This document shows positions 49,101-56,054 of a DNA stretch of 64,000 bases, piece after piece. A model generated the notes under the pieces. The model ran no database searches. It had not been told where the DNA came from and was given only the letters and a program-made list of their open reading frames with translations. Positions within the stretch are counted from its first letter, which is position 1, and each line of letters begins with the position of its first letter. A program made the translations under genes and the position numbers. This DNA is from Sisyra terminalis (Eukaryota > Arthropoda > Insecta > Neuroptera > Sisyridae), in assembly GCA_958496175.1 (NCBI GenBank), contig OY292275.1, forward strand, positions 59,411,701 to 59,475,700. The letters run 5' to 3'.

Positions 49101-51857
49101 CATATGTATGTAACTAAAAAAAAAATCTCTTCTTTGGGAAAACTAACAAAAAAAATATATTTTATCATCTTCTCAAAAAAAAAAATGCTTTTGTATGTAA
49201 TAACAAGTAAGTATTGTACTATAAACGAATGAAATCATCTCTAATTTCTGGTCTGTGCATATATTAATTAGTCTTATTGTGTTTTAACCGTCAAAAGAAA
49301 AAAACTAACTAAGCCAATAAGTCCCACATTGAAAATATAATGTAAATGCCATTTTATTTTATTACTACCATTAATTATTTTAAGTATTTATTTGTTTAAT
49401 GTATAAATTCCGTATGCTTTATCTCCAATGTTTTTAAGGAAACAGAGTAGAAAAAAAAATGGATTGAGGGTTTTTTTTTTTATTTTTGGTTTCGTCTTTT
49501 AAGTAGCTGTACATAATAAGAGATAATTAATAACTAAGTGAAATATTGAATTAATTACAATGATTGTTTTAACATTAATATATTGAAAAAAGAAAAAAAA
49601 ATGTGTGAATGATTTGTAAATATAAATAATTTTTGGAAACGATTTGATTGATAAGTTTTGATGATACGAGAGGGAGAGATGTCTTACGATAATTTTTCTT
49701 CTCTTGATTTTTGTTGTTTCTGTTTTCAAAATATAGAACTCAATAAAAGGATCTAAGAAAAATGTGCAAAATACGTGCATCTTCGATTTTCGATCACCCA
49801 TCCTGAATTCATTCCCTCTTATTGGCTGATATTAACTCTTTTTTAAATGGAATGCATTATTGGGGCCTTGTTTCATTTAATTTTTCTTAGTTTTTTTTTT
49901 TTGGTTGATTTATTTTTATTTTTTTTTTTATTTTTTTAATTGGAATTTAGTTCTTCTACTAACGATTTATCGTTATCGTCATCGACTAATTGGAATTCTC
50001 AGTTGCGAAAAACGACTTCGGCTCCGATTCAACCGAATAAAGTGTCCCGAAAGGGTAATAACAGGCCAGGATTGTTGCAAGGATTCCGGAATTCTTTGAG
50101 TCGTCGATGGTCTGATTCTGATCCTCCGGTTAGTAAAACATTTTTATTTGCCTAACATGCCTTCTAAAATATGATTTTTTTAGGGCCGTCCTCATTTGGC
50201 TTGTAAACCGACAGATATTACAATAACGGCTGGAAATATTGCCGTTTTGGAATGCAAATTGGAACCATCTCCGACTGAGTTGTATGCGACATGGCGTAAA
50301 CTAGAACCCCAACAACCGATAGTTCTTCGGGCGAATCACGAACGTTACCAGATGGCCCTTTTAAATGGAACTATTGCCCGACTTGTTATACAAAATGTGA
50401 ATGAGACTGATGCCGGTGTTTATCAGTGTACGATAACGAATGATTCGGGATCAATCCAGGCTTCGATACCGCTAAACGTAACACCTGCACTAACCATCCA
50501 CGTGGATATTATTACATGTTCAAGTGTAGCACTGCGATATGTGAGTCCGAACAATAAAACTTCAGTGATTTCTAACAATAATAAGAAATGGTGTGTGGAA
50601 TATTGTGAAGTGGGAACGGCGCACTGGCAACTGGCTGCTGGTGGTCCCAGAAATGGACATTATGTTGTGGAACACTTAGCGCCGGGAACTAGCTATACGT
50701 TTCGTATAAATGGAGGGCAACCAAGTGCGGCTGTTGCGTTGCCTCCGGCTGATAGTAGTCGTCGGGCACAAGAACAATTTCATCGACGTTATGCCGAAGG
50801 CGATGAACTTGGACGTGGCCGATATAGTGTAGTACGAATAGCAACCGATCGGGGGACTGGTGTTAAAGTTGCTTTGAAACAAGCATGGCGAGCACGTCGA
50901 TCCCGATCGGCTACTCATTCTGAATATACTCTTCTTTCAACGACCCAACATCCTAACATTTTACGAGCAATGGCCATGTTTGAACATGCCCCCCGTCCCG
51001 GCATGGACACCATCGTCATGGAACTGTAAGCCCACTAATTCCATATAAAAATTCCTTCAAATAACTCTGATTAATCTTTCAGAATTCGAGGTCCTCCAAT
51101 TCTCGAACACCTATGCAGAAACCCCCAATATCTAGAAAGTGAAGTTTCCAAGCTGGCACGCCAATTAGCCGGAGCACTTTCGTGGTTGCATGCCAGAAAT
51201 TTAGCGCATCGTGATCTTCGTCCAGAAAATATTTTAGTCGATAACAGTAACGGAGAGAATCCTGTCGTTAAATTGATCGATTTGGGAGGCGCAGTCGGTG
51301 TACCAGAGCCGCCGGCTTGTCTGGAGTGCACCGCACCGGAATGTATAACGGCATTACGCAATCCTGAGCACCAACAAATCGTCGGTTGTCCTGCCGATGT
51401 TTGGTCGTTTGGTGTCCTAGTCTATGTGATGCTTAGTGGTTTATCGCCGTTTTTGGACGACTCGGACGAGGAAACTACGTCGAATGTACTGAAATGCGAT
51501 TATTGCTTTCCGGATGATTATTTTTCAGGTATTAGTGACGAGGCGAAAGATTTGCTCAGACAGTTGCTGGTTCTTCAACCTGAGCGAAGAATTTCCATAA
51601 CTAAATGCACTGAATATCTGTGGTTTGATAATGTAAGTAATATTTCATCTAGATTTAAAAAATGATTGCTTAAAACTTAATTTCTTTAATGTGAACTTAA
51701 ATAGATTAATGATTTTTGTAATTTTTTTCAGGAGCATGCTAATTGTATTATCCCATCGTCCCGACTATTAGCGTTTGTGGAACGACGACGTCCTAATAGT
51801 AGTACCACTCCACATTCGCCCCCATCTTTACAGAGTATATCGTTGAATGATAGTTAA
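25036..51857 (+). CDS. trio: Trio/Kalirin-type Rho GEF with Ig, FN3 and kinase domains (Duet-like isoform)
   Basis: Spliced CDS join: 25036-25198, 34998-35070, 38768-38888, 44555-44761, 44853-44936, 46960-47360, 47413-48207, 49951-50128, 50184-51025, 51083-51632, 51732-51857. This is 3,540 nt, 1,179 residues; every junction is GT/AG and phases match. Approximate domain order: basic Ser/Pro-rich N-terminus, [15 protein letters not shown] block (about 80-95), acidic linkers, DH2 (285-472), PH2 (484-594), Ser-rich linker, Ig (678-772), FN3 (775-862), kinase (877-1140). Order and motifs match the C-terminal half of Trio/Kalirin, whose second DH-PH activates RhoA-class GTPases in neurite and cytoskeletal control. 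Drosophila Trio lacks the kinase. An alternative first exon at 27,574 would give about 1,129 residues. No exons for the Sec14/spectrin/DH1 half are seen. Confidence 0.92.
25845..27170. repeat. Local duplicated blocks in intron 1
   Basis: The phrase GTCCACTTTT..GAAGTCTTTCTTCTCTGTTTCTG..CTAGTATCCACGGTA occurs at about 26,590-26,830 and 26,960-27,165, a direct repeat about 380 bp apart. The leader GGTAAATCC..GACCG(A/C)(T/C)AGTTG..CGCTGTACAAA occurs at 25,845-25,925 and 26,865-26,945. So a composite unit was duplicated locally. No coding content. Confidence 0.6.
25929..26201 (-). pseudogene. Fragment of a transposon-associated protein family
   Basis: A 90-residue minus-strand frame includes [36 protein letters not shown] and [12 protein letters not shown]. 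The pattern 'lef-C-LYG...SVN-aR-lF-kKy' is one I associate with a widely repeated, uncharacterised protein family in insect genomes, usually scattered as element-borne copies. Only this central part remains. Family assignment is from memory of the pattern and is not certain. Confidence 0.4.
27480..27586 (+). promoter_or_regulatory. trio: Candidate alternative promoter and first exon 1b of the Trio-type gene
   Basis: A GC- and CpG-richer island (27,470-27,870) carries TCAGTC, an insect initiator, with its A at 27,527 and AGAC (DPE-like) at about +27. An ATG at 27,574 reads M-I-L-S plus one base and meets a strong donor C|GTGAGT at 27,587. An in-frame TGA lies at 27,538. The exon ends in phase 1, exactly what the shared exon at 34,998 requires, giving MILSH joined to the common protein. 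This fits a second start exon; it rests on sequence signals only. Confidence 0.5.
28745..29700 (+). mobile_element. LINE remnant (reverse transcriptase end plus RNase H)
   Basis: 28,772-29,026 encodes [38 protein letters not shown] and [14 protein letters not shown], the thumb region of I/R1-type ORF2. Downstream, broken frames give [15 protein letters not shown] (29,330-29,380), as in the attached RNase H domain, with stops between. This is a decayed sense-orientation copy in intron 1. Confidence 0.75.
29740..29805. mobile_element. Short hAT-like terminus fragment
   Basis: CCTGTGATCCGCGAACCCC followed by GGGGGTCCGCGAGC forms an imperfect inverted pair of the kind found at dispersed hAT-like termini. 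The opposite end and any target duplication were not found. Confidence 0.3.
31012..31165 (-). mobile_element. Small MITE, copy B, with 9-bp target duplication
   Basis: Ends CAAGGTTTATAAAATACAC (left) and the inverse of CAACGTTTGTAAATTACAC (right) are flanked by exact CTTGTAACA repeats (31,003-31,011 and 31,166-31,174). The interior carries CGTATGACGTCATT. It is inverted relative to copies A (11.9 kb) and C (56.8 kb). A 9-bp duplication in two copies points to a Mutator-like or similar mover rather than hAT. Confidence 0.85.
31266..31435. mobile_element. Probable hAT-type MITE
   Basis: Left end TGGTGGTTCCCAAATTTTTT and right end TTGAGAAGCACTGG resemble the CAGTGGTTCCCAAAC / GTTTGAGAACCACTG termini of hAT MITEs. 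Flanks (CTCTAATA, GTTCAATA) share only part of an 8-bp duplication, so the insertion is old. Confidence 0.5.
31440..32655. other. Intron 1 sequence, nothing recognised
   Basis: AT-rich DNA with no coding exon, no copies elsewhere in the window and no element termini that I could find. Confidence 0.35.
32660..33417. mobile_element. Large palindrome bearing divergent hammerhead-like motifs
   Basis: Arms 32,696-33,035 and 33,078-33,416 mirror around about 33,056. Motifs of the CCA/TGG type lie at 32,830-32,873 (minus; core CTGAGGA) and 33,238-33,280 (plus; core CTGAAGA), facing outward. Toward the centre the arms carry a G8/C9 run next to GGAAATTTGGGA, and a small hairpin AAAGGCAACCTTTTGGGTTGC lies at the dyad. 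Outer phrases (TTTATGTAGTATAATTTAAT) are shared with 9.9 and 21.9 kb. It abuts foldback element F2 directly. Confidence 0.75.
33418..34386. mobile_element. Foldback element, family F copy 2
   Basis: Termini GACTGATTC and GAATCAGTC. The arms share TTAATATTAATATTAAG, GCAAATTTCGATTTTCCA, CACTTTGGAATTTTA and AGTTATTCGAGGTCAAAGT phrases with copies 1 and 3. A single foldback centre lies near 33,900. No coding content. Confidence 0.8.
34400..34997. other. 3' end of intron 1
   Basis: No repeat copies seen. It ends in a T-rich tract and the acceptor GTTTCAG at 34,991-34,997. Confidence 0.5.
34998..35070 (+). CDS. trio: Trio-type gene, exon 2 (shared)
   Basis: Acceptor GTTTCAG, donor CTC|GTAAGT. Enters in phase 1, leaves in phase 2. 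Encodes [20 protein letters not shown] and a short GFS tail: a polar linker rich in Ser/Thr, common to both first exons. Confidence 0.85.
36275..37735. repeat. Duplicated intron segment, second copy split by a TTAA element
   Basis: GTTAACTTTGTTTATAAAAT..AATTGAACTCAGATTTAA..AGATTTAAAGAAAAATATGTC occurs at 36,335-36,440 and again at 37,625-37,725. The upstream flank TTTTCTCTTA of the first copy matches 36,756-36,766, just before the TTAA element at 36,767-37,620. The second copy was therefore interrupted by that element after the duplication. Confidence 0.7.
36767..37620. mobile_element. TTAA-flanked non-autonomous DNA element
   Basis: Inverted terminal repeats GGGGGTATTCTGGTCTAGAA and its complement are bounded by TTAA on both sides (36,763-36,766; 37,621-37,624). 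This target duplication is used by piggyBac and Kolobok elements. The 854-bp interior has A/T homopolymers and no transposase. Confidence 0.85.
38768..38888 (+). CDS. trio: Trio-type gene, exon 3 (basic [10 protein letters not shown] block)
   Basis: Acceptor TTCTTTCAG, donor AAG|GTAAGG; phase 2 in, phase 0 out. Encodes [20 protein letters not shown] and a basic Lys-rich tail ending SDKRFK. The W-x-P-x-R-K-L-S-x-G-K pattern matches the conserved block just before the second DH domain of Kalirin/Trio, which anchors the orthology call outside the catalytic domains. Confidence 0.9.
39419..40600. repeat. ~188-bp tandem repeat (four copies), interrupted by a hammerhead palindrome
   Basis: Each unit starts TGGACATTGGTTTTTGATTC and ends about AAATGGGAATTGAATATTTG. 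Copies begin near 39,419, 39,606 (split by an insertion), 40,234 and 40,424. The inserted palindrome (about 39,650-40,080) is flanked on both sides by ATATATTTAAAA, a 12-bp target duplication. Confidence 0.8.
39650..40080. mobile_element. Hammerhead-like palindromic element with captured repeat DNA in its loop
   Basis: Arms carry AGC/GCT-family motifs at 39,750-39,787 (minus; intact stem I) and 39,971-40,008 (plus; right stem I strand changed to GGT). Outer ends TTCAGGTTGTTTAAGATC mirror each other. The loop (about 39,826-39,945) is an inverted copy of the surrounding 188-bp repeat, for example TCCCATTTTTCTTAATTCCC. Confidence 0.75.
40925..41610 (+). mobile_element. Non-autonomous DNA element (copy of 22.1-22.7 kb)
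   Basis: 40,932-41,172 is bounded by inverted repeats CGTTTATTTTGAAAGTG and CACTTTCAAAATAAACG, each followed inward by AAGTCCATTTCAAGA-type sequence. The adjoining 41,172-41,610 is collinear with the inverted copy at 22 kb. No transposase. Confidence 0.65.
41735..41780 (-). ncRNA. Decayed hammerhead-like motif
   Basis: On the minus strand: TTGATAA (core altered at two key positions), AGTCCC..GGCGAC bulged stem II, GAAA, CGTC. It belongs by layout to the hammerhead series, but the core changes would be expected to inactivate it. Confidence 0.3.
41993..42487. repeat. Direct tandem duplication, ~244-bp unit
   Basis: The block from TTTGATTTT(A)A..TTTTCCTGGTGTA to TTGTCTTTAGAATAGTGGTT is repeated once (41,993-42,241 and 42,242-42,487). 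Both copies end in AGTGGTTCT(C/T)AACCTG, a hAT-like terminus, so a short element end was duplicated with its flank. Confidence 0.7.
42820..43170 (+). mobile_element. Mariner transposase fossil
   Basis: Broken plus-strand frames give [38 protein letters not shown] and [13 protein letters not shown]. This is the block around the second and third catalytic residues of mariner (DD34D) transposases. The usual D in 'DN.RPH' is N here, and there are frameshifts, so the copy is dead. Confidence 0.75.
43175..44554. other. Rest of intron 3
   Basis: AT-rich intron sequence with no further element ends or copies recognised. It ends in the acceptor TTTACTTATAG. Confidence 0.4.
44555..44761 (+). CDS. trio: Trio-type gene, exon 4 (acidic and Pro-rich linker)
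   Basis: Acceptor ACTTATAG, donor AGG|GTATGT, phase 0 on both sides, 69 codons. Encodes an acidic stretch ([15 protein letters not shown]), then [20 protein letters not shown]. The 'acidic, then LPPPM' arrangement is the same as in vertebrate Kalirin upstream of DH2. The poly-Pro run could be an SH3 ligand. Confidence 0.9.
44853..44936 (+). CDS. trio: Trio-type gene, exon 5 (short helical segment)
   Basis: Acceptor TTTGCAG, donor ATG|GTGTGA, phase 0, 28 codons. Encodes [20 protein letters not shown] then EQIVKERM. The 'SA-x-L-x-x-I-E-x-x-V-K-x-x-M' pattern corresponds to a conserved helix in the Kalirin pre-DH2 linker. Confidence 0.85.
45332..46868. mobile_element. Foldback element, family F copy 3, double-centred
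   Basis: Termini TAGACTGATTC / GAATCAGTCTA fill most of intron 5. Inverted arms meet near 45,820. A second partial left arm (46,225-46,330) and right arm (46,400-46,868) meet near 46,355. The element therefore holds two foldback centres and three right-arm-like ends, with ATTGTTGCCATGTTATTTAA near 46,185 and 46,715. Confidence 0.8.
46960..47360 (+). CDS. trio: Trio-type gene, exon 6 (start of DH2)
   Basis: Acceptor TTTTTTTAG, donor GAGA|GTAAGT; phase 0 in, phase 2 out. About 68 residues of acidic, low-complexity linker precede [20 protein letters not shown], the start of conserved region 1 of the Dbl-homology domain (E-L-x-x-S-E-x-x-Y-V-R-D-L). The exon ends in [13 protein letters not shown], as in Trio/Kalirin. 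Confidence 0.95.
47413..48207 (+). CDS. trio: Trio-type gene, exon 7 (rest of DH2 and PH2)
   Basis: Acceptor TTTTTTTTAG, donor GACGC|GTGAGT; phase 2 on both sides. Completes the DH domain: [16 protein letters not shown], then conserved region 3 [19 protein letters not shown] (the Rho-binding helix) and [18 protein letters not shown]. The PH domain follows (GRLLLHGPL to [11 protein letters not shown], closing Trp present) and then the post-PH helix [15 protein letters not shown]. Exchange activity is expected on RhoA-type GTPases by family. If intron 7 were retained, a TGA at 48,209 would end the protein after PH2. Confidence 0.96.
48208..49950. other. Intron 7
   Basis: AT-rich intron with a (TA)n run near 48,331-48,344 and many A/T homopolymers. 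I looked for an SH3 exon (ALYDY, WW, P-x-N-Y motifs between AG and GT) and did not see one. An AATAAAAG at about 49,742 could serve a truncated transcript. Confidence 0.5.
49951..50128 (+). CDS. trio: Trio-type gene, exon 8 (Ser-rich linker)
   Basis: Acceptor GGAATTTAG, donor CCG|GTTAGT; phase 2 in, phase 0 out, 59 codons. Ser/Thr-rich start, then [17 protein letters not shown] and [16 protein letters not shown]. Basic residues next to Ser suggest kinase target sites. It lies where vertebrate Trio/Kalirin long forms have their second SH3. Confidence 0.88.
50184..51025 (+). CDS. trio: Trio-type gene, exon 9 (Ig, FN3 and kinase N-lobe)
   Basis: Acceptor TTTTTTTAG, donor AACT|GTAAGC; phase 0 in, phase 2 out. 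Ig domain: Cys in AVLECKLEP (about residue 698), Trp in ATWRKLEP (711), and DAGVYQC Cys (756). FN3: WCVEYCEVG and [11 protein letters not shown]. Kinase N-lobe: [13 protein letters not shown] glycine loop (about 884-889), VALK lysine (906) and HSEYTLL glutamate (921). All three N-lobe elements needed for ATP binding are present. Confidence 0.95.
51083..51632 (+). CDS. trio: Trio-type gene, exon 10 (kinase C-lobe)
   Basis: Acceptor TCTTTCAG, donor AAT|GTAAGT; phase 2 in, phase 0 out. Contains [13 protein letters not shown] (catalytic Asp about 999), [11 protein letters not shown] (DFG position is DLG, Asp about 1021), ECTAPECI (APE), [19 protein letters not shown] (subdomain IX) and [12 protein letters not shown] (subdomain XI Arg). 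Layout follows the DAPK/CAMK-like kinases of Trio, Kalirin and titin-type giants. Confidence 0.95.
51732..51857 (+). CDS. trio: Trio-type gene, terminal exon 11
   Basis: Acceptor TTTTTTCAG, phase 0, 41 codons then TAA at 51,855-51,857. Encodes the last kinase helix ([20 protein letters not shown]) and a short Ser/Pro tail ending LNDS. Confidence 0.92.
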   Translation, partial: EHANCIIPSSRLLAFVERRRPNSSTTPHSPPSLQSISLNDS

Positions 51858-51971
51858 GTAATATTTTTTTAAATTGTTTAAATTTCTATATATATATTGA
51901 ATTATATTACACCTATATCTATGATAATGTAAATATCGATTGTTGCTGCAAAAAATATTGTAAATTATTTT

Positions 51972-51977
51972 AATAAA
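51972..51977 (+). terminator. trio: Poly(A) signal of the Trio-type gene
   Basis: AATAAA 115 bp after the stop codon, in an AT-rich 3' UTR; the first such hexamer downstream. Confidence 0.7.
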
Positions 51978-51989
51978 AGCATATTTTAG

Positions 51990-53380
51990 AAACGCCATAT
52001 ATATTTAAATAAAAATTAAGTTTATAAGATCTTTTATTTTTTTCCCCACACTGAAACCATTGGGTTTCAACTCCATTTGGGTTTGAATTTAGTGACGAAA
52101 AATTTTGCCATATTTTTCGTTTTACTGAATTAATTAACCCTAGAATAATCAAAAATTGACATTCTATTTTTGGGGATAGATTAGATGTACCTTCACAGGA
52201 AAATCAATGGGCAGATTTATCGATATGGTAAGCATATTCGACCAAAGAAATATTGATAACACCATTATCTAAAAGGTATTTTCTTAATGATAAGACTAGA
52301 AGTCTTCAAAAAATAATACATGTTAAATGTTTAAAAAGAATAAATATTAATCTAGCAGCTGGACCACGTAAAAATATCTGCGGATATAAGATTGAGGACT
52401 GCTGGATGAGACTACTTATGATACCTATAATTTTAAAGAAACCCCTTTAGTCTTGAAATCCAATGGTTTTTAAAATACTTCATTTTTTAATATGTTTCCC
52501 CTTGAAAACTACCCCCTTAGTTGAAATATTTCCGTAAATATGTAAGTAGTCCGAACGTCAGTAATTACATGCATTAATAGTGGCTCAATTTTTCGGAAGA
52601 ACCAAAGAAATATAAGTATTTATCAATAGTTTTAGAACCAGAATCGTTTTTTTCGGTAATTTCAAAATGGCGACCCGTAAAATCGCCAAAAAATTTCGCT
52701 ATCTTTTTCAAAATACAGAAATACTGTTCAAATAAGTTGATAAAAGTATACCTAAGTATTTTAAAAAAAATTATTATATCTATTGATACTTTTCAATCCT
52801 GACCTATTAGTATAGTACTTTATTATTTATAAGACTTATCTTGCTTTTAAATTTATTGAGGGTTATTGCATTTTAAATATCAGGAAACTTGACAATTTTT
52901 TGGAAATTACAACTTATCTTGGTAATAATTCGATTACTACTTGGATTGGCAACGACGAAGGCGTTAAATAAATATAACAGATTAACGATAAAAAAATCAT
53001 AACGATATTTGATTTTTTTCACAATCGTTAAAAGCAACGTTTATAATACATATTGTCCAGAAAGTCGATGAAAACTAAACAAGAATCTTTTTGTTTTCTA
53101 ATGATTTTTGTACCTATAAAAAAAGACAATATCGATTCAGTATTTGGTACTTCATCTTCTTATGAGTTCGATGTTTTGGTGGCAGGAACCTATTTTGTAC
53201 TGAAAATTCAAGGTTTTAGAAATCATTACGTGTTTTTTTTAAGAAACTTTGACGGCTTAAGGCGAACGTTAAAACTTAAGTCGAAAAAAATTGTACGGAT
53301 AACGTGAACCAAAAAAAAATTATTATAGTTTTTGGATAGTTCTGTTGTATTTAAAATTTGTAGAGCCAATTACAACTTAA
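51990..53380. other. Intergenic DNA, nothing recognised
   Basis: AT-rich sequence between the two genes with no supported exon or element ends. Short frames at 52,253-52,450 and 53,053-53,307 lack splice signals and family motifs. Confidence 0.35.
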
Positions 53381-53384
53381 TGAT

Positions 53385-54140
53385 AGAAACGCAGTGAAAG
53401 AACCAAGCAGAAAACGCAGAAAAAGTTTTTCACCAACAGCCAATCACTGTTGAATGTTCGAAAAGTATTGGAAACACCTTTCAGGAAACAAAGAAAGGAT
53501 TTTCCCACTTTCAGACAATCACAGTTAGATAATAATCGAATATAAGTGGGCGAACTAAGCAGAAAACAAATTGGAGGCGTTTCCACTTTCATTCAATTAA
53601 GGCTGGATGATCGAATATAATGGGCGAACCAAACAGAAAACAAAGAGAAGGCATTCCCAACGACAGCTAAACACAGTTAGGTGATCAAATATCAATGGGT
53701 GGGGATTGAAAAAACGTTGAGAAGGCGTTTACAACAACAGTCAATCACAGGTGTGTGGTCATAAATCAGCGGGCGAACCAAGCAGAAAACAATGAGAAGG
53801 CATTCCCAACAACAGCCAATCACAGCCAATGGATGATCAAATATCAGTGGGCGAACCAAGCAGAGAACAAAGAGAAGGCGTTTCCATCAACAGCTAAACA
53901 CAGTTAGGTGATCAAATATCAATGGGTGGGGATTGAGAAAACGTTGAAAAGGCGTTTACAACAACAGTCACATGTGATTTACAATCATAGGTGTATGATC
54001 GTAAATCAGTGGGCGAACCAAGTAGAAAACAATGAATAGGCATTCCCAATAACAGCCAATCATAGCTGAATGATCGAATAATATCAATAGGTGAACCTTG
54101 AAGAAATTGTTAAGGGGGCGTTTCCAACAGAAGATCGTTT
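53385..54140. repeat. ~80-bp minisatellite, about nine units
   Basis: Units start GGGCGAACCAAGCAGAAAAC and continue with GAGAAGGC(A/G)TT(C/T)CCA..CAACAGCCAATCACAG..GATCAAATATCA. Unit starts lie near 53,397, 53,547, 53,622, 53,698, 53,773, 53,848, 53,928, 54,009 and 54,092. A variant unit (GGTGGGGATTGAAAAAACG) recurs at 53,698 and 53,928, showing a ~230-bp three-unit higher order. Confidence 0.8.
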
Positions 54141-54144
54141 TCAG

Positions 54145-55940
54145 AGCGGTCCTCTAGACCACTCGGTCAGCTTCCGGTAAATTTGCATATAATAATATTC
54201 CAAAAAAAAAAACCCAAAACTATTTTTCGGATTAAGTTAGAATAAAAATATTTTTCGGTACAATACTCTATGGATCAACACCCTTATTTCACTTTTATAA
54301 GCCGTTTTTATTTTAGTTGAACAACAATACAGACGTTATGAAATTCAACAATGGAGTAAATGCACTAACAAAAACCCTCATTTTTTTTTTTTGATTAAGG
54401 TTTTTGGTACGTCAAATCTTCTGCATCTGAACATTATTTTTTTTTTCATTTTTGAGAAAGTTTTAAAATTTCAGAAAAAAAATCATTGATAATATAAACA
54501 GCAAACGACAATATCTCTTTTTTTAATAAAAAATCTTTAGGAATATTTAATCAACGTTCCTCATGACGAAATATCTGTACTCAAGGTTTTCTAGAACTTT
54601 TCGGAAATAAAAAATGCAAATCGTTGTTGGGAAGCCGTTAATGACCTTAACATTTTGTACAAAAAATTTCGAGTCGACATATTTGTACGATTAAGATATG
54701 AATTTTATCCAAATTTATTGAACAAATCAACCCCTACGAATTGAATTTTTATATTTTGATGGGACCAACTTCAATGAATATCCAATCCAACAGAAAAAGA
54801 ATTGTGAAAAATGGATTACACTCTGGAAAATGCCGGCATGTGATACTTATCAAAAAAAAAAAATATACGTGTTGAACTGAAATTTTGAATTTCTTTTCAT
54901 CGATTAAAAATATAATAAGTTTCGGTTTTCCGGCACATTAGGTCTTTAGGTAAAGAAAAGGTCAGATTTAAGGGAGACCAACCGGGACTGCAGCCCTGGA
55001 ACCTCCACAAAAAAGGGGCCCTTTTAAAAGAGACTTCGGAAAAAAAAAATTTACTAATAAACATTAGTAAACAATGTTTTCTTTGATATATTGTTAATAA
55101 TTCTGTTATTTAAATTTGGAGTCTGGGGGCCTCTACTCCTTTGTTGCCACGAGGCCTTTAGATCTCTAATTCCGGCCCTGTCAATTTGGCGTAATTTTCA
55201 CCACAAATGAAGTAATTCCTACTACATGCATCAATGTTTACTACTTAGTACTAATACCAGTTATGAGGTGCTGGCCTTGGGTGTTTTTGGCATTTAATCC
55301 GCCTCTGTCCTCATAGAGATGTAGAAACATTTGTACAAGAAAACTTATGATCTCACAGTCTAACTATTACTTTTGGAAAGTTTTATTTTCAAACAAATAT
55401 TTTGTGAGGGTAGTTACTTTTAACTTTGTATTGCAAGTGAAATATACAAATAATTTAGTATACAGAAAAATTTTAACGAATAAACCTTTTAAAACCTTTT
55501 AACAATTTAAAAGATTTCATCGCGAATTATTGGCTTCTAAGATTGTTTAATTTCAAGTTATTCTTATATTTCTTTGATCGCCTAATCAATTTTAAAAAAT
55601 CGCTCAATTTTCCAGGTCGGTATAACAGAGATCGCCAGGACATGAATTTAAGTTGGCTAATTTAGTAATATTTTTAGTGGATATAATTAGGGTGGACCTA
55701 CTGTCAGATGACCGTTCCGTAAAAATATTTCGAGGGCTGATAATTTTCGATCTACAATTCGAAAAATTGGCACTCATCGAGTGTTCTTTAATTTTTTTTC
55801 GATACTTGACAACGTCTTAGTGCCTCTCCCACAATATACACTAAAGCACAGAGTTTTACAACGTATTTTTTATACACTTTTTAGTTATATAAGTGGGAAA
55901 CTTACTTTGCAAGTTAGAACTTTATATTTAAGTAACTACA
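54145..55940. other. Intergenic DNA upstream of Ntf-2, with an old element fragment
   Basis: 54,960-55,190 contains CGGGACTGCAGCCCTGG..GGGGCCC and later CTAATTCCGGCCCTGT, phrases typical of dispersed hAT-like non-autonomous elements, but no clean ends. The final ~150 bp before 55,947 should hold the Ntf-2 promoter and leader. No TATA box or initiator stands out. Confidence 0.4.
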
Positions 55941-55946
55941 CAAAAA

Positions 55947-56054
55947 ATGGCTTTAAATCCGGCATACGAGGCGATAGGAAAAGGATTCGTACAACAATAC
56001 TACGCAATGTTTGACGATCCACTTCAAAGGCCCAATTTGGTCAATATGTATAAT
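55947..56054 (+). CDS. Ntf-2: Ntf-2 exon 1
   Basis: 36 codons from ATG to AAT|GTGAGT, encoding MALNPAYEAIGKGFVQQYYA and the following FDDPLQRPNLVNMYN helix-loop. Matches the N-terminal helix of NTF2. Confidence 0.96.

Noticed and set aside
55781..56014. 77-codon plus frame overlapping Ntf-2 exon 1
   Set aside because: Out of frame with the NTF2 sequence and has no stand-alone support.
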